Notes: a model not told the origin generated them from the sequence alone. A stretch of 64,000 nucleotides of DNA from Gracilaria gracilis (GCA_030374805.1 JARGSG010000001.1:806001-870000); one strand, 5' to 3'. Positions 19,160 through 29,561 are shown, counted from the first letter of the stretch. Program-made: numbers and translations.

Positions 19160-19489
19160 TCACGCTGCCGGCGAGGGGGTGAGATCACTGGCGAGGGCAA
19201 CGGCAGCACCCGGGCCAGCAGCAGCGACTGCGAGGTCCTCACCAGAAGCGCCAGCGGCACCAGAGTCGTTGTCAGCGCCGACGGCAACCGAGTTGGCGCC
19301 GGTGGCCATGGCCGAACCGCTACCGAAATCAATCGCAACACCGTTCATCATAGCCGGTGCCGGAGTCGCCTCCATGGTCGGCGCAACGGCCGGGGTGGCG
19401 GTCGGAGTGGCGGTCGGAGTGGCAGCCGGCACCGGCTTCGCCACGGCGACGGCGGCAAGGGCGAACAGGGTGGCGATGGTGTACTTCAT
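19160..19489 (-). CDS. small secreted Ala/Thr/Pro-rich protein
   Basis: The 109-residue product has a canonical signal peptide (MKYTIATLFALAAVAVA, cleavage about residue 17). A TPTATP-type repeat region follows, then an Ala/Gly-rich low-complexity tail. It has no cysteines and no known domain. The general plan (signal peptide, acidic-spotted Ala/Gly-rich body with a GAASGED-like segment) resembles the three-copy 90-residue family nearby, so it may be a diverged member. Location in the cell wall or extracellular mucilage is a guess. Confidence 0.7.
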   Translation of the reverse strand: MKYTIATLFALAAVAVAKPVPAATPTATPTATPAVAPTMEATPAPAMMNGVAIDFGSGSAMATGANSVAVGADNDSGAAGASGEDLAVAAAGPGAAVALASDLTPSPAA

Positions 19490-21606
19490 TTTGTTGAGTG
19501 GAGAGTTTGTTTGAATTTTTCTTTTCTAAAGATGAGGAGGCTTTGGTGTGGCTGCTGGTGACTGAACTTCCCAACTTGGCGAGGGAGCTCCACCTTAAAT
19601 CTCATTTCAACCAAGCCAGATAGTCCGCCTAACGCTGCACTCCAAAGCGGTTCCTTCATGTCCACTCCTATACCCAGAACCAGCGCAGTCCCACTTGTAT
19701 TGCTTGCCCCTGTGCACATTTTCTAGTTCGGACAGAACATGAGACTGTCACTGGCCCTAAAAGTGACTTCTTAGCTCCATTACAGATAATCAATTATTCA
19801 GTTTATGGGGCAGTGCTGCATCACGCAACAGTTCTTTCTCAACGGCTCAAAGCATCACGAAACAACTCTTATATGCCTGCCACGATGTGTGACGGACGGC
19901 GAGCCCGTGCGTCCAACTGAGGAATTTCGTCATAGGTAGGCGTGGCGCTTGACTGTTGATGATAACGGTTTCGCATCTGCGAGAACGAGTTTCGGGGTCC
20001 TCAAACACGCCGGACGTGCAACGAGGTGGATACATGGGACATGATATTCAAAGCACGCTGATTCTCTCTTTCTCTTCCAACAGTCTCACAAGGCCATGCG
20101 AAACACGGCTTTATCACTGTGTTTTTCGAACTAGCGGAAATGGCCAAGACTGCAGGACGTCAGTCAAGCTTTCGTCGTCAGCAATAACCTATCTCTTGTA
20201 AGCCTATCGTCTTGTATACTATCCCATACACAAGCACCGTCAACAGAAACTAAAGCAGCACTTCAAAATTGGCCCAATAGTTCATCTATTCACAGTACAG
20301 TTGTTAAACGAAGGAAAGGCCGATTTATGATGAAGAACAAGAGCAACAGGTGCACCAAAGATAGTACCAATGCAATTCAAGTGAGCAAAGTACAAGACGA
20401 ATACCCGCCTAAATTTTATAGTGTCAGAGGTAAAGTTGATGTGTTCGTCATAGTTATCGTGGGAATGCCATGTCTTGGATCTAGTGGCGCAAATCAGTCA
20501 GCACAAAGCTGGGTCGCAGTCTATCTATCGTGCCTCCTCCTCTTTAATTGGGTGGGGACTTTGGTCTCTTATACAATTCGCTTTGGTTCTTTTGTATATC
20601 TGTGTTGTTAGTTCTGTCAGTCTGTAGCTCCCGGTTCGACGTAACGGTGGTCTGAATCGGTCGCATCGCCCGCAAATCGCGCAATCGGCCTTTCCTTCGT
20701 TTAAAAACAGTAGCTATGCACTTCCCAGCTGCCATTACCAATGCACTTGTTCTATTGACAGCTGAACGACCTATCTTTCTCAGCGTTAAACGTTGTTCAT
20801 CTCAGACTATCCTCAAACGTGGTAGACAAGACTGGTCGATAAACTCGTCAGATGTTTATAACTATGATTCATGTTCAGTGTAGTATTGTCTTGCGGTACT
20901 TCAATGTGAATTGCGAACCAAAATCAATATCCCAAAACATTGCGTTAAGACGATGCTACCAAGGATTAAACTCTTACATATCATATCACTTTTTGGTCCT
21001 ATTCAACAAGGGGCCCGCTTTAGCGAATGTTGGTCTCGTCGATCTCGACACTCTTTCTCTCTTTCTCTCGTACAAAACTATGTGCACGGCATTACTTGAA
21101 GACTACCGACAGGGACACTGATTTACCATACCTTCGTTTATGAAAGGTTTCCATTCGTGAAAATCAGCTGTCAGCAATGGCCCCGCAGATTCTTGAGCAG
21201 GAGTATGTATCATGATGGCCAGGCAATTACAAGGGCAGCATGTTCATCCTCGTAATGAGCCCAAGCTGATGGCATCTTCATTTCATAGGGAACGAGCATA
21301 TTGATAGCTCGAATTCGAGCCCAACAAGCGTTTCCCTTCATCGGGCCTCCCCCGGCTAACGGGAGATAATGATTTCCACTCAACTGTTCCATTCTCCCAA
21401 GAGCCCCAGAAATTCGTCTTTCAGCTACGATGCACTACCTGACAGTCTAGAGCCAGTGTACTTGAAAGAACGTGACTCCCAGTCGATCCAAACATGTACT
21501 TAAGCTGCATCCACTCCCTTCCTTGCCTTCCCGTCGCCACAGCAAACTACCAACTGAGCAAGAAGCAGCTGGATTATTTTCTTTGACTTCACTCAACTAA
21601 CTTAAA
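19490..21606. other. intergenic with an inverted-repeat element
   Basis: About 2.1 kb without a supported gene. It contains the TTAA-flanked inverted-repeat element at 20304-20704. The remaining open frames are short and unsupported. Confidence 0.4.
20304..20704. mobile_element. 401-bp inverted-repeat element with TTAA ends
   Basis: Arms 20304-20325 and 20683-20704 are exact inverted copies over 22 nt, beginning TTAAACGAAGGAAAGG. TTAA at both extremes could be the target duplication used by piggyBac-type elements, leaving an 18-bp terminal repeat starting ACGAAGG. The ends do not begin with the CCC common in piggyBac, so the class is uncertain. The interior has no plausible transposase. Confidence 0.6.
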
Positions 21607-21879
21607 ATGATGTCCAAGATCTTCGCTCTTGTTGCTCTCTTCGGCGCTGCCGTGGCCGCCCCGGTCCGCATGCGCTCTGAAATTGCCGGCCAGCTCAGCG
21701 GTGGTGCCGGTTTCGCCGCCTTGGGTGACAACTCCGCTGGAGCTGCCGCCACCGAGGACAATGGTATCGCCGGTGCTTCCTCCGACGATGGTACCGTCCT
21801 CGGTGCTGCCGCTCCGGGTGGTGCCCTCGCTGGTGCCTTCGGTTCCGGCTTCTTCGGTGCTGCTTCTCCGAGCTCCTAA
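21607..21879 (+). CDS. small secreted Ala/Gly-rich protein, copy A
   Basis: The 90-residue product has a signal peptide (MMSKIFALVALFGAAVAA, cleavage near residue 18). The mature peptide of about 72 residues is rich in Gly, Ala and Ser, with acidic spots (GDN, TEDN, SSDDG) and no cysteine. It differs from copies B and C by a few residues (for example Ser versus Thr after GDN). A leader caactaacttaaaatg is shared almost exactly with copy C, whereas sequence after the stop is unrelated. Function is unknown. Extracellular matrix or surface is suggested by the signal peptide and composition. Confidence 0.8.
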   Translation: MMSKIFALVALFGAAVAAPVRMRSEIAGQLSGGAGFAALGDNSAGAAATEDNGIAGASSDDGTVLGAAAPGGALAGAFGSGFFGAASPSS

Positions 21880-22376
21880 ACTGTTTTATCCCGAAGATTA
21901 TAATACACGTGCGCCACTTCTGTTCACAATTCCTGGTTCACCTTTTGAGGCAGGTCGTGAGATGTAGTTAAGGGAAGTTGATCTTTGGCCTTGATGCTGA
22001 TGGAATGTAATTATTAGAGCTGTCTCACAACTAAATATCACTCGGACTCTTATCGCTGTCAGTTTCTTTCTTTCCAGCGCTCATAGACTACACGTACTTA
22101 TTGGTTACCAAGAGTTTGTCCCACACTAAATCTCGTGAAGCCAATTTATCTCATATTTAAACAAGACATGGGTAAGATAGGTGCACCTCATCTTCACGTG
22201 ATTTGCTTGTCTCCGCTTTAACGGTTCGCGACGGGGCGAAATGGGAACTCGTACGGAATTTCAACGGAAGCTAGAAACCTAAGTCTACAAGACTTGATAA
22301 ACGAGAGCCACGTGAGTTTACAGCCTTCATACTTGGAAAAGCCTAGGAGCAATAGTTCTGTAGAGTATCTTAGAAC
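21880..22376. other. intergenic between copy A and the hAT-like element
   Basis: About 500 bp with no open frame of note and no recognised signals. Confidence 0.4.
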
Positions 22377-22432
22377 CAGGGCCGTATTTGTGACTGACTG
22401 ACTACGGTGAAAAGTTCATGATTTTGACTGAC

Positions 22433-22459
22433 TGACTACTGCTATAATAGCAGTAGTCA
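22433..22459. repeat. 27-bp palindrome inside the hAT-like left end
   Basis: Perfect 13-nt arms (tgactactgctat) surround one base. It is built from the same TAGTCA core as the subterminal repeats, so it is probably a transposase-binding or fold-back structure. Confidence 0.75.
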
Positions 22460-22684
22460 AAAAAGGTAGTCAAGGTAGTCACAAATGTCTATAATAGCCT
22501 TCTGAAGCCACCGTACGGACAATATGCGCTGTGAGATGATCCGTTCACTCTTCATGATATGCTATTTCTGTACCAACAAGCCGATCTTCATCATTCAAGA
22601 CTGTGCTTCTTCTTCTTCTTCTTCTTTACTGTGGTCAGCCGCCCCTGATTCCGAGGCGGCAGGAGAGCTATCTACAGATCGCAT

Positions 22685-23179
22685 CTAAAGGTAGTTTTCT
22701 CTCTTGAAGAAAGCCAAAAACCGTAACGGCCACTCCTTAATCATATCTATCAGGGATTTATCTTTTCTTTCACGTGGCGCTGGCAATTCGTCGCGCCGAG
22801 CTCTGTTTGTTCGCGGACAGCGAAACAGAACGTGGTCGACGTCTTTCTTGGCGTCTGTGCCACAATCGCATCTCAGCACCTTCTTGTTTAAATACGAGCT
22901 GACAGGGTGAAGTGCTGGAACATGTCAAGTGGCAAACTGCGCCAAAGTCACCTCTGACAACCTCACACCGTTCTCTTCCGCCATATCATACTTGTTAAAG
23001 GCCAAAACACTTTTGCTTTGCGTTTTGTGTCTTACTTGTGATATAGCATCGATTATGTACTGTGCTTCTTCTTTTTTTGAAAGCCTCCACATATTGGTAT
23101 ACTCAACTCTGGTCTCCTTTCCTCCCACCTGTTTTGCAACCATGCCAAAGAAAATGTCGTCAAGGTCCTCAAACAGCAT
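22685..23179 (-). pseudogene. decayed transposon protein fragment (reverse-transcriptase C-terminal-like)
   Basis: Two minus-strand open pieces (23179-22925 and 22879-22685) are separated by a stop and frameshift. The second contains CDCGTDAKKDVDHVLFRC, resembling the Cys/His pattern after the RNase H or RT region of non-LTR retrotransposons (CxxC-x-H-x-C). It ends in RFLAFFKRENYL. A related, more damaged copy lies at 29562-29903. The family assignment is tentative. It sits within the hAT-like element, so it may be captured sequence. Confidence 0.45.
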
Positions 23180-23286
23180 AAAAATGGTATGACTACTTTG
23201 TGACTACTTTGAGAGTGACTATCGTGAAATGGCTTGACTATCTCACTTTAAACCGTGAGAAAAAAGTTGTCATAAATACGCCCCTG

Positions 23287-24249
23287 CTTAGAGCATCATG
23301 ATATCAATCCTTTCGAGACTTAGCTGTAAAGGCTGGCCACATTCTTGGAATCACTTACTTCACGGTGTGCAGTTCAAATTTCATAGATACTCGGAAGCTA
23401 CGGGGTAATAGGGAGAGAAAGAGTTGATACACTGGAGAGTCGGTAGCAGATTCCGATTGAGAGACGAGCAGACTTTCCAATTGACATGCGTAATATAACG
23501 TTAGAGGTAGTGGATGAAATCCGGCCGTCTCCATGCGAAAGCAGCCGGACATACACCCGTTTTTTAACTCAAGGTTATCTGATCAACCCTAGCTAACTCT
23601 GCTCTGATGTACTGTTTCTCAGCTTTACCAGCCGGGGATCAGGTATGCTTCTTCTTCTTCTTCTTTCTTGTGAGCGGATACGTCTATTGTCTCGTATCGC
23701 ACGGAGTTCGTGAAAGGAACCCTAGGAATTAGAAGACGTTGACCACATATGCAAATAGTATTTGGATAAGTACACTCATGGTTCTCCCTTAGCTTCGGGA
23801 TGGGGAACTTCAGACCATGCTAAAGAAGAATCAGAAAAGGCATAAAAGTAGATTGTTTCGATAACGGATTTCGGAATTGGGACAGGTGCTTCATAACAAA
23901 GGGAAATAGTCAATACAAAACGGTACCTTTATCAGTTTTGGGTTTATAGTTGGTTTAGATAATGCTTTCGGACTAACCTCAAAGTATACAAATCTTGCTA
24001 GAAATCTTTCTCCTTCTTTGCAAAGGACACGCAAGTCTCCGATTGCTTTGCCTGATATTTGATTTCATGTTCGCACTCCCTAGGCCCTAGTCGCATCTCT
24101 CATATGCGAGAGCATTCCGTTTGCGGAATTCTTTCTCAAGTCGTCATACTGAACGTAGCGTAGATACAGGTTTGCATCGGACACCTCGAATAAATACAAG
24201 AAAGGATACCATCCATCCCTGGCCCTGATTTCAGCAATAAGCCACTAAT
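23287..24249. other. intergenic, no gene seen
   Basis: About 960 bp. It includes a ctt microsatellite near 23649, similar to one at about 22607 inside the hAT-like element. No coding frame is supported. Confidence 0.4.
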
Positions 24250-24522
24250 TCAGATGCTCGGTGAAGCAGGACCGAAGAAGCCGGAACCGAAAGCACCAGC
24301 GAGGGCACCACCCGGAGCGGCAGCACCGAGGACGGTACCATCGTCGGAGGAAGCACCGGCGATACCGTTGTCCTCGGTGGCGGCAGCTCCAGCGGTGTTG
24401 TCACCCAAGGCGGCGAAACCGGCACCACCGCTGAGCTGGCCGGCAATTTCAGAGCGCATGCGGACCGGGGCGGCCACGGCAGCGCCGAAGAGAGCAACAA
24501 GAGCGAAGATCTTGGACATCAT
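24250..24522 (-). CDS. small secreted Ala/Gly-rich protein, copy B
   Basis: The 90-residue product is nearly identical to copies A and C, including the signal peptide MMSKIFALVALFGAAVAA. Differences include Pro for Ala in GFFGPAS and a terminal Ile in place of Ser. It is on the opposite strand to the other two. A TATA-like ATATAAAAGG lies about 110 bp upstream (minus strand, near 24640). Flanks after the stop are unrelated to those of copies A and C. Confidence 0.8.
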   Translation of the reverse strand: MMSKIFALVALFGAAVAAPVRMRSEIAGQLSGGAGFAALGDNTAGAAATEDNGIAGASSDDGTVLGAAAPGGALAGAFGSGFFGPASPSI

Positions 24523-24631
24523 TTTTTGATAAGGGTGATGTGTTTAGTTGAGTTAGAAGAAGTTAAGAAGGTGCAGAGATAGGCTGAGGTGGTTTGAACA
24601 TCGGATAATGATACAGGCAGAAGGATCCTTT

Positions 24632-24648
24632 TATATCACTCGTCTACT
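24632..24648 (-). promoter_or_regulatory. TATA-like box upstream of copy B
   Basis: Read on the minus strand the sequence is GTGATATAAAAGGATCC, a good TATA match, 110-126 bp upstream of the ATG. This is promoter inference from sequence only. Confidence 0.4.
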
Positions 24649-25310
24649 TACACAGTTCTTTCCTCGTAAGAGTCGTTGAGGAATTGCGAAGAGCGCGGAA
24701 GTATTTGGAAGAGAGAATGCCCGACTAACAGTGTGATTCTGACGGCCAAAGGCCTCTAGCACCATTCAGCGTTTGTAGATGCTGACGAAAGATGAAGCCC
24801 CAATACTGTACATTAAATCACTGTATGGGGCCTTCTAAACGACCACAAACAAGCAATTTGTAGTTGCTCATCTAGGTTGGCAGTGGTTCGGGCTTGTCGA
24901 GCGCGAAAGGACCAAACTGAGAATCGAAGGCTGATGCATGTCACCAACGGATAGTTTTCTCTTTGATGATTTCAGAAGTGCTCTTGAGCTGAGTCTAGAC
25001 ATGAAAAACCGCTTCTGAGAGGATGGTCGTAGATCAGCTCTTCTTTGTCACACATTATTGGAGTATTCAACAAGGCTACATATCTAACTACATGTAGCCG
25101 TTTCGCGAAATCAGTGTCTTCAAGCGTACTGTAGACAGGAAGGGGGAGGCCTGCGATCTGTATTTCCCCCACACAGCCCCATTGAGTAGCCAAGCGCTCG
25201 TTTGACGTAAAGCATGTTTCGTGGTTCAATTCCAGCGCGGCTAAGATCTCATTCACAGCAACTCGCAACTCGCCTCGTCGCAGAATATCCCCCCTCTTCC
25301 TAGAAACACG
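24649..25310. other. intergenic with an unexplained open frame
   Basis: Between copy B and the reductase. A minus-strand frame open from about 25300 to 24972 (roughly 110 codons, no ATG start) contains GEIQIAGLPLPVYSTLED, loosely like the end of a class III cyclase domain. Without an initiator or catalytic core it could only be a gene fragment. No other feature is seen. Confidence 0.25.
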
Positions 25311-26339
25311 TCACGATTTATGCAAATGTCCCCATTCGATCATATCGTTGAACGAGTCAATAAGGGTAGTATCCATGTCTCGAAACGTAATTCCTAGCTC
25401 GTCCTTAATCTTACTGTTCGAAATGTATATAGGTCGCCCAAGTTGTCTTCTCAACGGGTACAGGTCGTTCGTTTGTTTCGAAAAAGTCAGAAGTCCTCTC
25501 ATGATTTCGGTAGCGAGCCTCGATGTCAAACGTATCCTTGTCGCTCTTAGTCCATTAGCTCTTGCAATCGCCGCTGCCTGCTCCACGTGCAAATTCTTGG
25601 CGGAACATATGTATCTCCCACTTGCGTTCTCTGTTTCCATTGCTCGAATATGAGCCTCGGATACATCACGTACATCAACAACAGGCATTTCAAGGTTGAC
25701 GATCACTGGTATTCTCCCGCTCGCTATATCTCGTATAAAGAGGTTTGAGGGGTTTAATCTTGGGACCAAACTGGGACCAAAAACGAATGAGGGGTTAATG
25801 ACGACGAGGTTGAGCTTTTTCTCCGTTGCATACGACCATGCAGCGCGTTCCGCTGCAACTTTAGAGTAATAAAATGGGATAGCCTGCTCCTCGCTTTCGT
25901 CATTCCAATCAGCTTCATCAAACACTTTATTTCGTAGCCCGTGGTCAGCGATTGCGCCAATTGAGCTTGTGAGAATGACTTTGGATACAGAAGCTTTCAC
26001 ACAAGAAGATAAAAAGTTTAGAGTTCCTTGTATGGCTGGTTCTATTATATCTGTTTTCGGATTAGATGTTGTCAGGATATATGGAGATGCAACATGAAGT
26101 GCGAATGTGCACCCCATCAACGGTTCATCGAATGATCCGTCCTTCATCATATCTGCCTCAAAAACCTCTAGTTTGCCTGGAGCTTCAAGTGAAGTTAAAT
26201 GGGCGATGTGATTGGGCGTCCTCGAACGGACAGTTCCGTGAACAATGTATCCCCGTGCCAGAAGGTCTGCTGCTATCTGGGCTCCGATGAATCCAGATAT
26301 GCCACTCACGGCCACCCGAATCTGAGACCTATCCGTCAT
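25311..26339 (-). CDS. NAD(P)-dependent dihydroflavonol-4-reductase-like oxidoreductase
   Basis: The 342-residue protein is an extended short-chain dehydrogenase. The nucleotide-binding loop is SGISGFIGAQIAADLL (about 10-25), and the catalytic pair is YYSKVAAERAAW (YxxxK, about 157-161). The segment VINPSFVFGPSL and the DVRDVSEAHIRAME stretch are typical of the DFR/cinnamoyl-CoA reductase/YGP1-like group. It probably reduces a ketone or aldehyde with NADPH; the substrate cannot be predicted, and flavonoid chemistry should not be assumed. There is no targeting peptide. The frame is open upstream only to a TTG, so the ATG at 26339 is used. Confidence 0.85.
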   Translation of the reverse strand: MTDRSQIRVAVSGISGFIGAQIAADLLARGYIVHGTVRSRTPNHIAHLTSLEAPGKLEVFEADMMKDGSFDEPLMGCTFALHVASPYILTTSNPKTDIIEPAIQGTLNFLSSCVKASVSKVILTSSIGAIADHGLRNKVFDEADWNDESEEQAIPFYYSKVAAERAAWSYATEKKLNLVVINPSFVFGPSLVPRLNPSNLFIRDIASGRIPVIVNLEMPVVDVRDVSEAHIRAMETENASGRYICSAKNLHVEQAAAIARANGLRATRIRLTSRLATEIMRGLLTFSKQTNDLYPLRRQLGRPIYISNSKIKDELGITFRDMDTTLIDSFNDMIEWGHLHKS

Positions 26340-27038
26340 GGGGGCTACCTTTTCGTCGCCAAAATAGAAAGATAAAGGCTTTGATATTAACAGGCAATCC
26401 TGCAAAGCCTTGGCCTCTTGACAACGGATACTTCAAGTTGATGAGTATGAGCCTCAGTCGCTTCAACAATGAATGGATTTTGGTACTTAATTTCGCTTCA
26501 AACCCTCGGCGCAGAGAACAGGCTGGACTAAAGAGTTGGGCGTCACAATTGTGGGCACCGGGGTGCACGCACACTAGAATCAAGAACTCGACTTGTTCCT
26601 GATGAGAACTATTCTCTCGTCGTTCTGTGCCTCGTAGACCTAAGTGGAACAGCTTTTGTCACAGAGGAAGAAGAGCATCCTAGAGGAGAGTGCTTTGGAG
26701 CCATCAGGAAAGTGTTCAAGGGGGTAAGCCTCATATCTGCCCTTGTAACCTTATCCATCCTTTACAGGCAACAACTCACGACGAGTCGTGAACAAGTGGA
26801 AGTTCTCTGCTTGTAGAATCTCCTCTACGATTTCCTTTTTTGAACGCAGTTTCAGATGTTCGTAACAAGGGTACCGTTGGTCCAACACCTGCGAGACTCG
26901 CACTGCGAGTAGGGTTCATTCATCTTCCTCGCCCGTCATCGTCCCGAGGCCAGTCAGTGTCTATTGAGGACCGCTGGTAAGTCACTCCTAACTTGGGAGT
27001 GCTAAGGCACTATTCGTCAGAATAAGTCTCACAACACC
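26340..27038. other. divergent intergenic, promoters of reductase and POP4
   Basis: About 700 bp between divergently transcribed genes. No additional ORF with a recognisable product is seen. Confidence 0.4.
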
Positions 27039-27695
27039 ATGCCGAATGAACCGGAAAACAGAACACTCTATGAACCACTGCCGAAAGAACTTGGAGGACG
27101 AAATGCGAGAGCGGCATCCGCTTCAATATCTCGTCTTCTGCCCTTCTCAGAGGTTGTCAGACTCCCTCCTGAACAGCAATTGAATTCCGCTATTCGAAAC
27201 AAGACCCTCCTGCTTCATGACAAAGCCCCTAATTTACGAAAGAGATCAGCTTTGGGGGCGAATGGGACACGTATCTCAAGGAAAAGAGTAACGAAAAGCG
27301 GTAAAGTTCATTTGCAGGGGAGTGAGGCAAAGTTTGCCACATACAAACAGTTGCAATGTTTATGGTTGTCGTATGCCCGCAAGGTGTTTAACGTTGGTGG
27401 ACAAGCCCTTGGAGATCGCATACTCAGGATGGATTTGCACGGGGCATACATCCGAATTATTCGTTCGAAGGATCCCAGTCTCGTAGGAACTAGTGGTATT
27501 CTTGTAGCAGAAACCGCGAATACATTCCTGCTGATTACTAAGAAAAGCAAAGTCGTGACAGCACCCAAAAACGTTTCCATTGTTCAATTCTCAGTGGACA
27601 ATCGCACTGTTGAGTTAGTTTTGCCAGCTCTCTGCTTTAGAGCGAGTGAGAGATCTGCAAGGAAAATCAAGAAGAAGCACAAGAACTACTTCTAG
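27039..27695 (+). CDS. POP4: RNase P/MRP protein subunit p29 (POP4/Rpp29)
   Basis: The 218-residue protein has a basic N-terminal half and the family's Sm-like beta-barrel domain at about 120-205: LRMDLHGAYIRIIRSKDPSLVG, then SGILVAETANTFLLITK, then a conserved tail FRASERSARKIKKK matching the RSSERSAKK signature of Rpp29. It binds the RNA subunit of RNase P and RNase MRP in the nucleus and contributes to 5' maturation of tRNA and to rRNA processing. The length (about 220) is normal. Start is the ATG at 27039. Confidence 0.9.
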   Translation: MPNEPENRTLYEPLPKELGGRNARAASASISRLLPFSEVVRLPPEQQLNSAIRNKTLLLHDKAPNLRKRSALGANGTRISRKRVTKSGKVHLQGSEAKFATYKQLQCLWLSYARKVFNVGGQALGDRILRMDLHGAYIRIIRSKDPSLVGTSGILVAETANTFLLITKKSKVVTAPKNVSIVQFSVDNRTVELVLPALCFRASERSARKIKKKHKNYF

Positions 27696-28471
27696 TCTGC
27701 ATTTCAAATACTGCCACAGGTATGGGTACAAGGAACTATGGATTGTTCGACTGCAACTAGAAATTCAAACTCCGGAATGCTTCGTAACCAAGCTGACTGA
27801 AGAGCTGTCGTGACTCGTTTAGCCTGTTTGAGCGATTCAGGGGGTGTAAACTTTGCTCTTAGGAACTTCGCCTGTGACATACTGAATCAGTACTAGTGGT
27901 ACACTTCTGACAGGGGCCCAAAGGCAGCCCGGTACCTCCAGCGATGTACGGGCCGAATGATTAGGAAGGGGCAACTGCATGACGTTTTCGACAAAGACGG
28001 ACTTCCGCGTTGCGCAACTACAACGGTACACGAAGCGGAGGTCATCCTCACCACACTAGGGGTTCACGAAAGGGCACATCTTTGACAACTGAACGAAACA
28101 TATATCTTGCGACCGAATGCATTGTCTGGGGATTGGCCGTGTGCGAGACTCTTCTTCTGCCTTCTCAATTGTTGCCCCATCTTCACCGTCATTCTTCCCT
28201 CCGTTTCGTGGTTCATTTGTTGGATGTGTGCAATGGCCCCGAATTCAATGGCATCGTCCTTTCCGTTTCAGAACGACAATCAACTGAGATGCGTGCGGGC
28301 CTCCATTTCGCGTGATTGGGAGGCACTTTGCCCGAGAGCCTCTTCTCGTCTACTTTCAACCTCTACTTAACCAGCAGCACCTTGTACTCCGACAATCTCT
28401 TCCCCACCACCACCCTTTCTCAAGCTTCACTTCTCCCGCCTTCTCGAGCTCATCAACCCAACTAACTCAAA
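27696..28471. other. intergenic, upstream of copy C
   Basis: About 780 bp. A C/T-rich leader (28370-28470) precedes copy C. No coding frame is supported. Confidence 0.4.
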
Positions 28472-28744
28472 ATGATGTCCAAGATCTTCGCTCTTGTTGC
28501 TCTCTTCGGCGCTGCCGTGGCCGCCCCGGTCCGCATGCGCTCTGAAATTGCCGGCCAGCTCAGCGGTGGTGCCGGTTTCGCCTCCTTGGGTGACAACACC
28601 GCTGGAGCTGCCGCCACCGAGGACAATGGTATCGCCGGTGCTTCCTCCGACGACGGTACCGTCCTCGGTGCTGCCGCTCCGGGTGGTGCCCTCGCTGGTG
28701 CCTTCGGTTCCGGCTTCTTCGGTGCTGCTTCTCCGAGCTCCTAA
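28472..28744 (+). CDS. small secreted Ala/Gly-rich protein, copy C
   Basis: The 90-residue product is nearly identical to copy A, with Ser for Ala in GFASLG and Thr for Ser after GDN. The signal peptide is MMSKIFALVALFGAAVAA. DNA identity to copy A runs from the caactaact leader through the stop codon and then ends abruptly, so only the transcribed coding unit is conserved. Confidence 0.8.
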   Translation: MMSKIFALVALFGAAVAAPVRMRSEIAGQLSGGAGFASLGDNTAGAAATEDNGIAGASSDDGTVLGAAAPGGALAGAFGSGFFGAASPSS

Positions 28745-29381
28745 ATTATTATGGGCGAAGCTCTTTCCGAGAAGGTTGGGAGAAAGTCTATAGCACACTC
28801 TGAAGATATGTTGGCACACTCGATGCTTTCGACTGACTTCAGGGGGCTGGTCGTGGCTGACCGCTTTGCGATGTTTTCTGTTGTGAATACTGGGGTTTCC
28901 TGGATTTCTTCATCTGTACGAAGCCAATTAGCAATGACGATTTAACCACTAGCATTTGGACAACCCGTGAGTGACAGTCTTATTCGGCCAAGGTTGTTAA
29001 CCTCTGATGGCTAGACATAGAAGTATGTTACTTTCTGTAAAGCTTGATTAACTACTGAAACTTTTTGAGGTACGAGTTGTGACAATAGCTGTGTTATTCT
29101 TTTCTGCGCCCTTCATGATTGTGAGCGCGACGAAATCATGTGAACTGAGAGCCACTTGGCTATGAATGCAACTGCGGTCCCCGATGAGGTGTATGGTGAA
29201 TACCAACGACTTCCACAGAAAGATCTTTCGGATATACTATCGCAAAGCACCCACAAGTTCGAGCATAGCATGCATACGGTCGAAAACTGGTACGAATATG
29301 GCACCCAGGCTCAAGCTCAGGTCGAATAAGACTTCTAACGTTTCTTACAGCTTGTGGCATAGTCGTACCCAGTTCTCGCCG

Positions 29382-29408
29382 CGCCTCGCGGGCGCGGGCC
29401 GCGAGGCG
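29382..29408. repeat. GC-rich hairpin (10-bp stem, 7-nt loop)
   Basis: Arms cgcctcgcgg and ccgcgaggcg pair perfectly around gcgcggg. It is isolated in AT-rich sequence and is followed by a G-rich stretch. Its function is unknown. Confidence 0.7.
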
Positions 29409-29561
29409 TTCGTGAGGGGGTACCGAAGGAGGGCAAAAAAGTGAAACCGGTGTTTATCTGATCAAGTGAGAAACGCTAATTGGTGCCGAAGTAAACCAAG
29501 AAAACTTGAAGTGAAATGAAAAGACAGGGAAAGCGATAGAGTGGCAATAACCCTTCCTCTT

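Larger units (their letters stand above)
22377..23286. mobile_element. non-autonomous hAT-like transposon with 8-bp target duplication
   Basis: The left end CAGGGCCGTATTTGTGAC (22377-22394) and the reverse complement of the right end (23269-23286) match at 15-16 of 18 positions. Flanking octamers are CTTAGAAC (22369-22376) and CTTAGAGC (23287-23294), a 7/8 match. An 8-bp duplication and CAGGG ends are characteristic of the hAT superfamily. Subterminal TAGTCA/GACTAC motifs recur on both sides, and a 27-bp palindrome sits at 22433-22459. There is no transposase; the interior carries the decayed coding relic at 22685-23179. Confidence 0.7.

Noticed and set aside
21629..21967. Frame MLLSSALPWPPRS, conserved in all three small-gene copies
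   Set aside because: It is the +1 shadow of the secreted-protein gene; conservation follows from near-identical DNA, and it has no signal or domain.
24972..25300. Possible end of a class III adenylate cyclase (GEIQIAGLPLPVYSTLED)
   Set aside because: Only a short weak resemblance, no ATG and no catalytic residues; insufficient for a gene or pseudogene call.
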